Below the pieces are notes generated by a model. That model saw only the letters and a program-made list of their open reading frames with translations, had not been told where the DNA came from and did no database searches. A program made the position numbers and the translations under genes. This document shows, one piece after another, positions 8,861-16,667 of a stretch of DNA of 64,000 nt; positions within the stretch are counted from its first letter, which is position 1, and every line of letters starts with the position of its first letter. This DNA comes from DASQPR01 sp963727415 (lineage in GTDB: Bacteria; Actinomycetota; Actinomycetes; Mycobacteriales; Micromonosporaceae). The stretch covers positions 620,001 through 684,000 of the forward strand of contig CAVSGF010000002.1 of assembly GCA_963727415.1 (NCBI GenBank), written 5' to 3'.

Positions 8861-9532
8861 TCAGTTATCGCTTGGCTCGGTCGCGTATTCGGACATGGGC
8901 AGCGGCAAGGCCCGGATCTGCGGCAGCAGGGCCAGCTCGCGGTTGAGTATCCGGCGTTCCGCGAGCAGTCGCTCGCGTGTGCTACCAGAGGCCAGCAAGC
9001 TCTGCCGCTCGTCCACCGAGAGGATGGCGGTAGCGGCGATCACGTATGACAAGACGGTCGGATCGTCCGGCAGCTGTTCCCGCGCGTTGTGGCCGTCCGT
9101 ACGGATGATCTCCAGGTACTGCTGGAAGCGGCCGAGCAGGCTTGGCACCAGGTCTTCGGCCTCGCTGCTGTCCTCAGGTTCGGGAAGCCACTCCACCTCG
9201 GCGATCAGGTACGGCTCGGAATCCGGATCGACTCCCGTGATGCGGAACCGGCGCCGACCCACGGTGACCAGGTCGAAGCGGCCGTCGGGATGCTCGGTGA
9301 CGTGCCGGACCGAGGCAGTACAGCCGATCTCGTAAAGGTCGACGGCGCTGCCGGCGGCCGCGGTTTCGAATCCATGCTCGATGGCCACCACACCGAAGTC
9401 GCCGGGCTCCGGGGACTGCCTGGTCAGGTGCTGAACCAGAGTGCGGTACCGATCTTCGAAGATGTGCAGCGGCAGCACCAGTCCCGGGAACAACACCGTC
9501 CCTAGTGGGAACAGTGGAAGCCGCTCGCTCAT
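8861..9532 (-). CDS. LON substrate-binding domain protein
   Basis: A 223-aa protein matching the stand-alone N-terminal (LON/PUA-like) domain of Lon protease. The start reads LPLFPLGTVLFPGLVLPLHIFEDRYR, the hallmark of the family, and no ATPase or protease domain follows. Such proteins are common in actinomycetes; a peptide-binding or quality-control role is supposed. It lies between the merR-trx unit and the histidine operon, divergent from hisD with a 144-bp gap. Confidence 0.88.
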   Translation of the reverse strand: MSERLPLFPLGTVLFPGLVLPLHIFEDRYRTLVQHLTRQSPEPGDFGVVAIEHGFETAAAGSAVDLYEIGCTASVRHVTEHPDGRFDLVTVGRRRFRITGVDPDSEPYLIAEVEWLPEPEDSSEAEDLVPSLLGRFQQYLEIIRTDGHNAREQLPDDPTVLSYVIAATAILSVDERQSLLASGSTRERLLAERRILNRELALLPQIRALPLPMSEYATEPSDN

Positions 9533-9664
9533 TTCGCGAGCTTAGCCCGCCAACCCTGGCCGGCATGCGTTGATCATGCGGGCGGGTCACGTGGCGGACC
9601 GTGTCAGGCCCGGCCGGACCTCCCGTGATGTGGACGCGATGCGTCATTAATTGGGACCCAAGCC

Positions 9665-9670
9665 TAGACT
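9665..9670 (+). promoter_or_regulatory. -10 box for a leaderless hisD mRNA
   Basis: TAGACT ends 6 nt before the GTG start of hisD, and no Shine-Dalgarno is present. No attenuator or leader peptide can lie between promoter and gene if this is the start site. Confidence 0.6.
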
Positions 9671-9676
9671 TGCCTG

Positions 9677-10975
9677 GTGCTCGCCCGTATTGACATGCGC
9701 AGTCCGGGGCTCGGCCAGGCGAACATGCCGCGGGCCCAACTTGACGTCTCCGCTGCCGCGGCCGCGGTGGCGCCGATCATCGAGGCGGTACGTGAGCATG
9801 GTTCCACCGCGATCCGCGAGGCGACCGCACGGTTCGACGGCGTCGACCTGACCGATCTGCGGGTAGCGTCCAGCGCCGTCGAGGCCGCGCTTGAGCGCCT
9901 GGATCCGGGCGTACGCGCCGCGCTGGAGGTGGCCATCGCGCATGCCCGTGTGGTGCACGCCAGCCAGCTCGCGCCGGATGTGACCACCGAGGTGGTGGCC
10001 GGCGGCACGGTCACTCAAACGTGGCGGCCGGTACGGCGGGTCGGCCTGTACGTCCCGGGAGGCCGCGCGGTCTACCCGTCCAGCGTGGTCATGAACGTGG
10101 TGCCGGCCCAAGTCGCGGGCGTGTCCCAGATCGCGGTGGCGAGCCCGCCGCAGAAGGACACCGGCCTGCCCGACCCGCAGGTGCTCGCGGCGTGCGCGCT
10201 GCTCGGCGTCGACGAGGTGTACGCGGTGGGTGGAGCCCAGGCGATCGCGATGTTCGCCTACGGCGCCGCCGATGCCGGGATCGAGCCGGTGGACATCGTG
10301 ACCGGGCCGGGCAACATCTGGGTCGCGGCGGCCAAGCGGCTGGTCCGGGGCGACGTCGGCATCGACGCCGAGGCCGGGCCGACCGAGATCGCCATCCTGG
10401 CCGACGCCGGCGCCGACCCGGCGCACGTGGCGGCCGATCTGATCAGCCAGGCCGAGCACGATCCGATGGCCGCCAGCGTGCTGATCACCACCTCCGAGGA
10501 GCTGGCCGACGCGGTCGATCGTGAGCTGGACCGCCGGGTGGCCCAGACCAAGCACGCCGAGCGAGTCCGTGAGGCGCTGACCGGCGCCCAGTCGGCGGTG
10601 ATCCTGGTCGCCGACATCGACGCCGGGCTGCGAGTCTGCGATGACTACGCGGCCGAGCACCTGGAGATTCAGACCGCTGACGCCCGCGCGGTCGCGAACC
10701 GGGTCCGCAACGCGGGTGCCGTGTTCGTCGGCGCGTACTCGCCGGTCTCGCTGGGCGACTACTGCGCCGGATCGAACCACGTGCTGCCGACCGGCGGGTG
10801 CGCCCGGCACACCGGCGGACTCACCGCCGCGACGTTCACCAAGGGCATGCAGATCATCGAGTACGGCCGGGAGGCGCTCGCCGGGCTCGCCGCGCACGTG
10901 GTGACGCTGGCCGAAGCCGAGGACCTGCCAGCGCATGGCGAGGCGATCACCGCTCGGACGGCGCCGCGATCATGA
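9677..10975 (+). CDS. hisD: Histidinol dehydrogenase
   Basis: A 432-aa enzyme for the last two steps of histidine synthesis (histidinol to histidine, NAD-dependent). Family hallmarks are the LARID start, RRVGLYVPGGRAVYPSSVVMNVVPA, the GPGNIWV loop, the EAGPTEI segment and the zinc-site region with EHLEIQ and GSNHVLPTGG. It is the first gene of the his operon and overlaps hisC by the ATGA junction, giving translational coupling. Confidence 0.97.
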   Translation: MLARIDMRSPGLGQANMPRAQLDVSAAAAAVAPIIEAVREHGSTAIREATARFDGVDLTDLRVASSAVEAALERLDPGVRAALEVAIAHARVVHASQLAPDVTTEVVAGGTVTQTWRPVRRVGLYVPGGRAVYPSSVVMNVVPAQVAGVSQIAVASPPQKDTGLPDPQVLAACALLGVDEVYAVGGAQAIAMFAYGAADAGIEPVDIVTGPGNIWVAAAKRLVRGDVGIDAEAGPTEIAILADAGADPAHVAADLISQAEHDPMAASVLITTSEELADAVDRELDRRVAQTKHAERVREALTGAQSAVILVADIDAGLRVCDDYAAEHLEIQTADARAVANRVRNAGAVFVGAYSPVSLGDYCAGSNHVLPTGGCARHTGGLTAATFTKGMQIIEYGREALAGLAAHVVTLAEAEDLPAHGEAITARTAPRS

Positions 10976-12129
10976 CGGCAAGCGACCTGCCGATCCGTGA
11001 TGACCTGCGGGCGCTTTCGCCGTACGGCGCACCGCAGCTGGACGTCGCGATCCGGCTCAATACAAACGAGAATCCGTACCCGATGCCGCCACCGGTCGCG
11101 GCCGCGATCCGGGACGCCGTGGGTGATGTGGCGGCGGGCTTGAACCGCTACCCCGATCGGGACGCCGTGGCACTGCGTACCGATCTCGCCGCGTACCTGC
11201 AGCGTGATCGGGACTATCGGCTGACGGCGACGAACATCTGGGCGGCGAACGGATCGAATGAGGTCCAGCAGCAGATCCTGCAGACATTCGGCGGGCCCGG
11301 CCGCACCGCGATGGGATTCCAGCCGTCCTATTCAATGCACCGGTTGCTGGCCCTCAGCACCGCGACCGGCTGGATCGACGCGCACCGCGACGCCGATTTC
11401 GACCTGTCCCCGGACGCCGCCGCGGCGGCGGTCGCCGCGCACCGGCCGGACGTGGTCTTCTGCTGCTCACCGAACAACCCGACCGGGACCGCGTTGATGC
11501 CCGAGGCGCTGGACGCCATCATGGCGGTGGCGCCCGGGATGGTGGTCGTCGACGAGGCCTACGCCGAGTTCGCACGTACCGGAACGGACAGCGCGCTCGG
11601 GCGGCTGGAACGGCACCCGCGACTGATCGTGACGCGGACGATGAGCAAGGCGTTCGCCTGCGCCGGTGTGCGGCTCGGCTATCTCGCGGCGGCTCCGGAT
11701 GTGGCCGAGGCGCTGCGGCTGGTCCGGTTGCCCTACCACCTATCGTCGCTGACCCAGGCCGCGGCGCGGGTCGCGCTCGCACACGCCACGACCCTGCTGG
11801 CGACCGTTGACCAGCTGCGCGACAGCCGGGACAAGCTGGTCGTCGACCTTGAGGCCATGGGCCTGCGGGTGGCCGCCTCGGACGCCAACTTTGTGCTGTT
11901 CGGCGGCTTTTCGATGAGCTCCGGCGAGCTGTGGCAACGCCTGCTCGACCGCGGTGTGCTGATCCGCGACGTCGGTCTGGACGGCTGGCTTCGCGTCAGT
12001 ATCGGCAGGGCGGAGGAGAATGCGGTGTTCCTGGCCGCGTTGCGAGAGGCGTTGAGCGCGCCGGATGAGAGCGCACCGGCTGAGAGCGGGCTGCCTAAGA
12101 GCGGGCCTGCCGCACATGGGTCGGCGTGA
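10972..12129 (+). CDS. hisC: Histidinol-phosphate aminotransferase
   Basis: A 385-aa fold-type I PLP enzyme converting imidazole-acetol phosphate and glutamate to histidinol phosphate. It shows RLNTNENPYP, the SPNNPTG loop, DEAYAEF, and the PLP-lysine segment TRTMSKAF. The C-terminal tail after LREALS is made of three diverged 15-bp units (12064-12108, pentapeptides of DESAP type). The stop codon lies in sequence that resembles the following 15-bp intergenic repeat. Confidence 0.96.
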   Translation: MTASDLPIRDDLRALSPYGAPQLDVAIRLNTNENPYPMPPPVAAAIRDAVGDVAAGLNRYPDRDAVALRTDLAAYLQRDRDYRLTATNIWAANGSNEVQQQILQTFGGPGRTAMGFQPSYSMHRLLALSTATGWIDAHRDADFDLSPDAAAAAVAAHRPDVVFCCSPNNPTGTALMPEALDAIMAVAPGMVVVDEAYAEFARTGTDSALGRLERHPRLIVTRTMSKAFACAGVRLGYLAAAPDVAEALRLVRLPYHLSSLTQAAARVALAHATTLLATVDQLRDSRDKLVVDLEAMGLRVAASDANFVLFGGFSMSSGELWQRLLDRGVLIRDVGLDGWLRVSIGRAEENAVFLAALREALSAPDESAPAESGLPKSGPAAHGSA

Positions 12130-12135
12130 GTGGGC

Positions 12136-12195
12136 TGGCGTGAGTAGGCATGGCGTGAGTAGGCATGGCGTGAGTAGGCATGGCGTGAGTGGCCT
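12136..12195 (+). repeat. 15-bp tandem repeat between hisC and hisB
   Basis: Three exact copies of TGGCGTGAGTAGGCA (12136, 12151, 12166) and a partial fourth. The unit resembles the hisC stop-codon region, as if that region had been copied downstream repeatedly. Confidence 0.9.
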
Positions 12196-12249
12196 GATTG
12201 GGAGCGGACCCGGTTCGGAAGCCGGCCGGTGGAGAGGGGAGCGGCGGGC

Positions 12250-12858
12250 GTGAGCCGCGTTGGAAAGGTTGAGCGGATCACCGCGGAGACCCGAGTGCAC
12301 GTCGCGATCGACCTTGACGGTTCCGGACGCGTGGAAGTCAGTACCGGTGTGGGGTTCTTCGACCACATGCTCAACCAGATCGCCCGGCACGGCGGCTTCG
12401 ACCTGACCGTGTCGACGGTCGGCGACTTGGAGATCGACGCCCATCACACCATCGAGGACACCGCGCTGGCGGTCGGCCAGGCGCTGGACCAGGCGTTGGG
12501 CGATAAGAAGGGCATCAACCGGTACGGCGACGCCGTCGTCCCGATGGACGAGGTACTGGTTCAGGCCGCGATCGACCTGTCGGGACGGCCATATGTGGTG
12601 CACGACGAGCCGCCCCTCGCCCCGTATGTCGGCCCGGTTTACCCGACGTCCATGACGCGCCACATCTGGGAATCGCTGGGCCAGTCGGCGCGGATGACGC
12701 TGCATGTCAGCGTTCTGAGGGCCTGCCGCCCGGGCGGGCATCCGGACGCCCACCACGTGATCGAGGCGCAGTTCAAGGCGGTGGCCAGGGCGCTGCGTAC
12801 CGCGGTCCGGCTGGACCCGGCCAGCGTGGCGGTCCCGAGTACTAAAGGGGTGCTGTAA
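12250..12858 (+). CDS. hisB: Imidazoleglycerol-phosphate dehydratase
   Basis: A 202-aa dehydratase (monofunctional HisB) with the two manganese-binding His-rich motifs: GFFDHMLNQIARHG near residue 40 and DAHHTIED near residue 70, and the mirrored HIWESLG and DAHHVIEAQFKA in the second half. The GTG at 12250 is preceded by a GGAGAGGGG purine tract at 12231-12239 and gives the usual SRVGKVER start. It lies about 120 bp after hisC across the 15-bp repeat. Confidence 0.95.
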   Translation: MSRVGKVERITAETRVHVAIDLDGSGRVEVSTGVGFFDHMLNQIARHGGFDLTVSTVGDLEIDAHHTIEDTALAVGQALDQALGDKKGINRYGDAVVPMDEVLVQAAIDLSGRPYVVHDEPPLAPYVGPVYPTSMTRHIWESLGQSARMTLHVSVLRACRPGGHPDAHHVIEAQFKAVARALRTAVRLDPASVAVPSTKGVL

Positions 12859-12861
12859 CCG

Positions 12862-13008
12862 ATGGCCGTGGTGATGTTTGTGCTTGGTGGATTCCTGATC
12901 GGCGGCACCTGGTCGCTGTACAAGCAGAAGGTGCCGATCCTGGTGACCGCGTTCTGCGGGCTGCTGGCCGCGATGGCGATGGCGGCGGGTGTGCTGTGGT
13001 CGATCTGA
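12862..13008 (+). CDS. Small membrane protein between hisB and hisH
   Basis: A 48-aa protein with two hydrophobic segments (residues about 2-17 and 25-47) separated by a YKQKVP turn, i.e. a helical hairpin in the membrane. It starts 3 bp after the hisB stop and its last codons overlap the proposed hisH start by 13 bp, so it belongs to the operon. Short membrane proteins at this position occur in other actinomycete his operons as far as I recall; the function is unknown. Confidence 0.7.
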   Translation: MAVVMFVLGGFLIGGTWSLYKQKVPILVTAFCGLLAAMAMAAGVLWSI

Positions 13009-13784
13009 GGCCACCCGATCGAGCCGAAGCGGATCTGACGGCGGCGGATCTGACAGCGGCGGATCTGACGGCGGCGGATTTGACATTGGCCGACCTGACG
13101 GCGGCGGACCCGGCCCAAGCCGGTCTCGCTACCGAAGGGGCGCCGCCGTCGGTCGTGGTCCTGGACTACGGCTCCGGAAACCTGCGCTCGGCCGAGCGCG
13201 CGCTCGCCCGGGCCGGAGCCCGGGTGACGGTCACGTCGTCGCTGGCCGACGCCGAGGCGGCCGACGGCCTGGTAGTACCGGGAGTGGGCGCGTTCGCGGC
13301 ATGCATGGCCGGGCTCGAGGCTATCGATGCCGGGAAGGTGATCGCCGAGCGCGTGCAAGCCGGCCGCCCGGTGCTGGGCATCTGCGTCGGCATGCAGGTG
13401 ATGTTCTCCTACGGCGTCGAGCACGGCGTCCGTACCAGCGGGCTGGGTCTGCTGCCCGGTGGCGTGAGGCGGCTGGCCGCCCGACGAGTCCCGCATATGG
13501 GCTGGAACGAGGTGAACGCGGAACCCGGTTCGGTGCTCTTCGGCGGGCTGGACGGCGAGCGGTTCTACTTCGTCCACTCGTACGCCGCGCACGACACCGA
13601 GGGCCTGGGCCTGGTGGCGCTCGCCGATCACGACGGGCCGTTCGTCGCCGCCGCCGAACTGGCCTCGCTCGCGGTCACCCAGTTCCACCCCGAGAAGTCC
13701 GGAGACCCGGGCGCTAGGCTGTTGCGGAATTGGGTGGCGTCGCTAACCCCGGACGCCTCCGGTACTGGTGCTGGAAATGAGTAG
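12996..13784 (+). CDS. hisH: Imidazole glycerol phosphate synthase, glutamine amidotransferase subunit
   Basis: Class-I glutaminase that delivers ammonia to HisF. The catalytic Cys is in LGICVGMQVMF, and the His-Glu pair in TQFHPEKSG. At 262 aa it is about 50 residues longer than usual. The excess is an N-terminal tail of six pentapeptides, mostly A-D-L-T-A, from 15-bp repeats, before the true domain start VVVLDYGSGNL. A shorter product from GTG 13155 is possible but has no close ribosome-binding site. The GTG at 12996 overlaps the preceding small gene. Confidence 0.93.
   Translation: MVDLRPPDRAEADLTAADLTAADLTAADLTLADLTAADPAQAGLATEGAPPSVVVLDYGSGNLRSAERALARAGARVTVTSSLADAEAADGLVVPGVGAFAACMAGLEAIDAGKVIAERVQAGRPVLGICVGMQVMFSYGVEHGVRTSGLGLLPGGVRRLAARRVPHMGWNEVNAEPGSVLFGGLDGERFYFVHSYAAHDTEGLGLVALADHDGPFVAAAELASLAVTQFHPEKSGDPGARLLRNWVASLTPDASGTGAGNE
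13029..13118 (+). repeat. 15-bp tandem repeat encoding ADLTA pentapeptides
   Basis: Six 15-bp units, the first three nearly identical (GCGGATCTGACGGCG). The peptide matches the A-(D/N)-L-x-x consensus of pentapeptide-repeat proteins, although six units are few for a stable right-handed beta-helix. Confidence 0.9.
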
Positions 13785-13786
13785 CG

Positions 13787-14110
13787 ATGAGCAAGGAACG
13801 GGCCATCCGCCGCGCCGCCCGCGAGGCCGAGCAGCAGGCGGCTCGCGAGGCCCGTGCCCGCCGGATCGCACGCCACGATCGCCGTCGGGCACTTGTCCGC
13901 AAGCTGACGCCCCGGCTGCCGGACCGGCGCGTCGGCAAGATGTTCCCGCGCCGCAGCCGCGCCCAGCGCACCGGAATCACCGCCGTCACGCTGATCGTCA
14001 TCGCCGGAATCTGGCTGCTCTTCGACGATCTGGCGACCCGGGTTGCGTTGACCGCGGCGCTGCTGGTGGCGCTTCCGGCGATCATCGTGGTGGCGCTCGG
14101 GCGGCGCTGA
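13787..14110 (+). CDS. Small basic membrane protein in the his operon
   Basis: A 107-aa protein. About 60 very basic residues (Arg/Lys/Ala-rich, probably helical and cytoplasmic) are followed by two closely spaced hydrophobic segments at about 65-83 and 87-104. It starts 2 bp after the hisH stop and precedes priA by 49 bp, so it is co-transcribed with histidine genes. The function is not recognised. Confidence 0.7.
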   Translation: MSKERAIRRAAREAEQQAAREARARRIARHDRRRALVRKLTPRLPDRRVGKMFPRRSRAQRTGITAVTLIVIAGIWLLFDDLATRVALTAALLVALPAIIVVALGRR

Positions 14111-14159
14111 CGGCGATCTCGCCCGGCGGCCCGAACCGGCCCGATCTCCTGGAGGTCCC

Positions 14160-14900
14160 GTGCTGACCCTGCTCCCGTCCGTCGACGTCGCCGACGGCCA
14201 GTCCATCCGCATGGTGCATGGCGCCGCCGGTACCGAGACCGGGTACGGCCCGGCGCTCGACGCGGCGCTCATGCTGCGCGCCGGCGGTGCCGAGTGGATC
14301 CACCTGGTCGACATTGACGCGGCCTTCGGGCGCGGCTCGAACGCGCCGCTGCTTGCCGACATCATCGCCGAACTGGACGCCAAGGTGGAGCTGTCCGGCG
14401 GCATCCGGGACGACGAGTCGCTGCGCCGCGCTCTGGACTGCGGTGCGCAGCGGGTCAACATCGGCACCGCGGCCCTCGAGGACCCGCAGTGGTGCGATCG
14501 GGTGATCGCGGAGTACGGCGAGGCCATCGCGATCGGCCTGGACGTGCGACCGAACCAGTCCGGCTGGACGCTGCGCGCCCGTGGCTGGACCCGCGACGGT
14601 GGCGATCTGTACCGCGTTCTCGATCGGCTGAATGCGGCCGGGTGCAGGCGCTACGTCGTCACCGACATCGCGCGTGATGGCACCATGACCGGCCCGAGCA
14701 TAGGTTTGTTGCGCGACGTGTGTGGCCGTACCGATGCCGGGGTGATCGCCTCGGGAGGGGTGTCCAGCCTGGACGACCTGCGCGCGCTTGCTGGATTGGA
14801 GTCGGTTGGCGTGGAGGGCGTGATTACCGGCAAGGCGATCTACGCCGGGGCGTTCACGGTGCCCGATGCGCTCACGGTGCTGAAGGAGGCGGCAAGATGA
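14160..14900 (+). CDS. priA: Bifunctional HisA/TrpF isomerase PriA
   Basis: A 246-aa (beta/alpha)8 isomerase of the HisA family. It carries the catalytic Asp in LLPSVDV and the second in TDIARDGT. The loop RARGWTRDGGDL contains the Arg and Trp characteristic of actinobacterial PriA, which acts on both ProFAR (histidine) and PRA (tryptophan). No trpF occurs in the trp cluster of this window, which fits that dual role. GTG start with CTGGAGG upstream. Confidence 0.93.
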   Translation: MLTLLPSVDVADGQSIRMVHGAAGTETGYGPALDAALMLRAGGAEWIHLVDIDAAFGRGSNAPLLADIIAELDAKVELSGGIRDDESLRRALDCGAQRVNIGTAALEDPQWCDRVIAEYGEAIAIGLDVRPNQSGWTLRARGWTRDGGDLYRVLDRLNAAGCRRYVVTDIARDGTMTGPSIGLLRDVCGRTDAGVIASGGVSSLDDLRALAGLESVGVEGVITGKAIYAGAFTVPDALTVLKEAAR

Positions 14901-15358
14901 CGATTACGGGTGGTGGCGGGATTCAGCGGTACCAGTCCGGCGGCCCGTGGGAGGAGACCTACGGGTACTCGCGCGTGGTGCTGGCCGGGGATCGGGCGGT
15001 GACCGCGGGCTGCACCGCGACCGTCGATGGCGAGGTGAGCAGCGTCGGAGATGCCGCCGCGCAGACCCGCACCGCGCTCGCGGTCGCGCTGTCCGCCCTG
15101 GCGGAGGCCGGCGTATCCAAGGAGCAGGTGGTCCACACCCGCATGTACGTGGTCAACCGCGAGGATGCCGACGCGGTCGGCCGGGCGCATCGCGAGGTGT
15201 TCGGTGACATCCAGCCGGCCGCCACCATGGTGCTGGTCGCCGGGTTGCTGCATCCGGATCATCTGGTCGAGATCGAACTGGAGGCCTACCTGGGCGTGGT
15301 GCCCACCGTGACGGCGACGTCCCAGCAGATCGGCTTCGCGGTCCGGGCCGGCTTCTGA
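14897..15358 (+). CDS. RidA/YjgF-family protein
   Basis: A 153-aa protein of the RidA (reactive intermediate deaminase) superfamily, with the usual strand order and the segments GCTATVDGEV, VVHTRMYVVNREDADAV and the C-terminal ATMVLVAGLLHPDHLVEIELEAY. The last contains the substrate-binding region where many relatives have Arg; here the position differs, so imine deaminase activity is not assured. ATGA overlap with priA and an AAGGAGG site inside priA indicate coupling. It closes the operon, ending 25 bp before the convergent hisF. Confidence 0.85.
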   Translation: MTITGGGGIQRYQSGGPWEETYGYSRVVLAGDRAVTAGCTATVDGEVSSVGDAAAQTRTALAVALSALAEAGVSKEQVVHTRMYVVNREDADAVGRAHREVFGDIQPAATMVLVAGLLHPDHLVEIELEAYLGVVPTVTATSQQIGFAVRAGF

Positions 15359-15363
15359 CCTCG

Positions 15364-15404
15364 GGACCGGGTGCCCGGCAGACCTATCGGACCGGGTGCC
15401 CGGC
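15364..15404. repeat. Duplicated 16-bp segment spanning the hisF end
   Basis: GGACCGGGTGCCCGGC occurs at 15364-15379 and 15389-15404, the second inside the last codons of hisF. Each contains a short CCGGG/CCCGG inverted repeat. The pair lies between convergent ridA and hisF and may act as a weak bidirectional terminator. Confidence 0.55.
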
Positions 15405-16145
15405 CGCTCGCAGCGCGTCCTTCACACCGGACACGGAGATCAGCTCCGAGTGGAACACGCCCGCCGCGAGCACCGCGTCGGCGCCCGCGTCGACCGCTTC
15501 GACGAAGTGCGCGACGGTGCCGGCCCCGCCGCTCGCGACCATCGGAACCGTGCACGCGCCCCGCACCGCTCGCAACATGTCCAGATCGAACCCGGCCCGG
15601 GTGCCGTCGGCGTCCATCGAGTTGACGACGATCTCACCGGCGCCCAGGCGCTGACCCTCTCGTACCCACTCGACCAGATCCAGCCCGGTCGCCTGACGAC
15701 CGCCGTGGCTGGTCACCTCGAAACCGCTCGGTGCCGTGGCGGCGCGCCGCGCGTCCACCGACAGCACCACGCACTGGCTGCCGAATCGCTCGGCGGCGCG
15801 GGCGATGAGCCCGGGCTCGGCGATCGCGCCGGAGTTCACCGAGATCTTGTCGGCGCCGGCGCGCAGTAGATCGTCGAAGTCGTCCACCCGGCGGACGCCG
15901 CCGCCGACGGTGAACGGGATGAACATCTGGTCGCTGGTGGCCTGGATGAGGTCCCGGACGTAGTGGCGGGAATCGGAGCTGGCCGTGATGTCATAGAACA
16001 CCAGCTCGTCGATCGCCTCGGCATCGTACTTGCGGGCCAGCGCGAGCGGCTCGCCGACGTCGACGTTGTCCTGGAACTGGACGCCCTTGGTCACCCGGCC
16101 GCCGTGCACGTCGAGGCAGGCCACTACCCGAACCGCGACTGCCAT
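15384..16145 (-). CDS. hisF: Imidazole glycerol phosphate synthase, cyclase subunit
   Basis: A 253-aa (beta/alpha)8 cyclase that receives ammonia from HisH and makes IGP and AICAR. The two catalytic Asp are in VACLDV and in VVLSVDARR; other markers are DITASSDSR, PFTVGGGVR, NSMDADGT and the final ASGGAG phosphate loop. Unusually it faces against hisH and priA and lies 22 kb from hisI, whereas hisF and hisI usually sit together in actinomycetes, pointing to an inversion or insertion here. Confidence 0.96.
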   Translation of the reverse strand: MAVAVRVVACLDVHGGRVTKGVQFQDNVDVGEPLALARKYDAEAIDELVFYDITASSDSRHYVRDLIQATSDQMFIPFTVGGGVRRVDDFDDLLRAGADKISVNSGAIAEPGLIARAAERFGSQCVVLSVDARRAATAPSGFEVTSHGGRQATGLDLVEWVREGQRLGAGEIVVNSMDADGTRAGFDLDMLRAVRGACTVPMVASGGAGTVAHFVEAVDAGADAVLAAGVFHSELISVSGVKDALRAAGHPVR

Positions 16146-16294
16146 GCCACCCCCTCCACGCTACCCGTCGCCGTACCCGTCGCCGACGTGGCCCAGGTTA
16201 GCGAGGCGCGACCGCACCGCCGTCGTCGCCCGGGCGGTGTCCATATCGCGGTCACGCCGAGATCGCGGTCAACAGAGATCGCGGTCAAACCGAG

Positions 16295-16603
16295 TCAGCC
16301 GCGCCAGGCGGTCGGCGTGCTGGGCATGTGCGCGCTCCAGCAGACCCCGAACAGGTCGTTCCAGGCCGCCTCGGTATCCAGCCCGTACCGTTCGGCGCGT
16401 TCGCGCGCCAGATGGTAGAAGATGCCGTCCTCGCGGATCGCCGCGACCAGGTGCAGATCGCCCTCTTCGTCGCGGACATACGCCCGGACCTGGGCGTCCG
16501 GCGTGCGCTCGCCGTACACCTCGATGGTGCGTGCCACGCCGCCCCGGTCCAGCCAGCAGAACCTGGTGACGAACTCCATGCCGTACTTCGGGCTTTCGTC
16601 CAT
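16295..16603 (-). CDS. Hypothetical protein, 102 aa
   Basis: A soluble, acidic-aromatic protein with good codon bias and no membrane segment. It begins MDESPKYGMEF and ends in a WSAHMP segment; no family was recognised. It is 149 bp upstream of hisF on the same strand and may share a transcript with it. Confidence 0.6.
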   Translation of the reverse strand: MDESPKYGMEFVTRFCWLDRGGVARTIEVYGERTPDAQVRAYVRDEEGDLHLVAAIREDGIFYHLARERAERYGLDTEAAWNDLFGVCWSAHMPSTPTAWRG

Positions 16604-16655
16604 GGTGATCCGATAGTCGCACAGCCATGCCGGTCGGGGAGCGCCGCGATCATTG

Positions 16656-16661
16656 TAAGGT
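16656..16661 (+). promoter_or_regulatory. -10 box for a leaderless hexosaminidase mRNA
   Basis: TAAGGT ends 6 nt before the ATG at 16668, again without a ribosome-binding site. Confidence 0.5.
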
Positions 16662-16667
16662 TTCCTA

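Noticed and set aside
9647..10936. Long open frame antisense to hisD
   Set aside because: Long antisense frames are expected in high-GC DNA; the translated sequence lacks domain-like patterning, whereas hisD on the other strand is certain.
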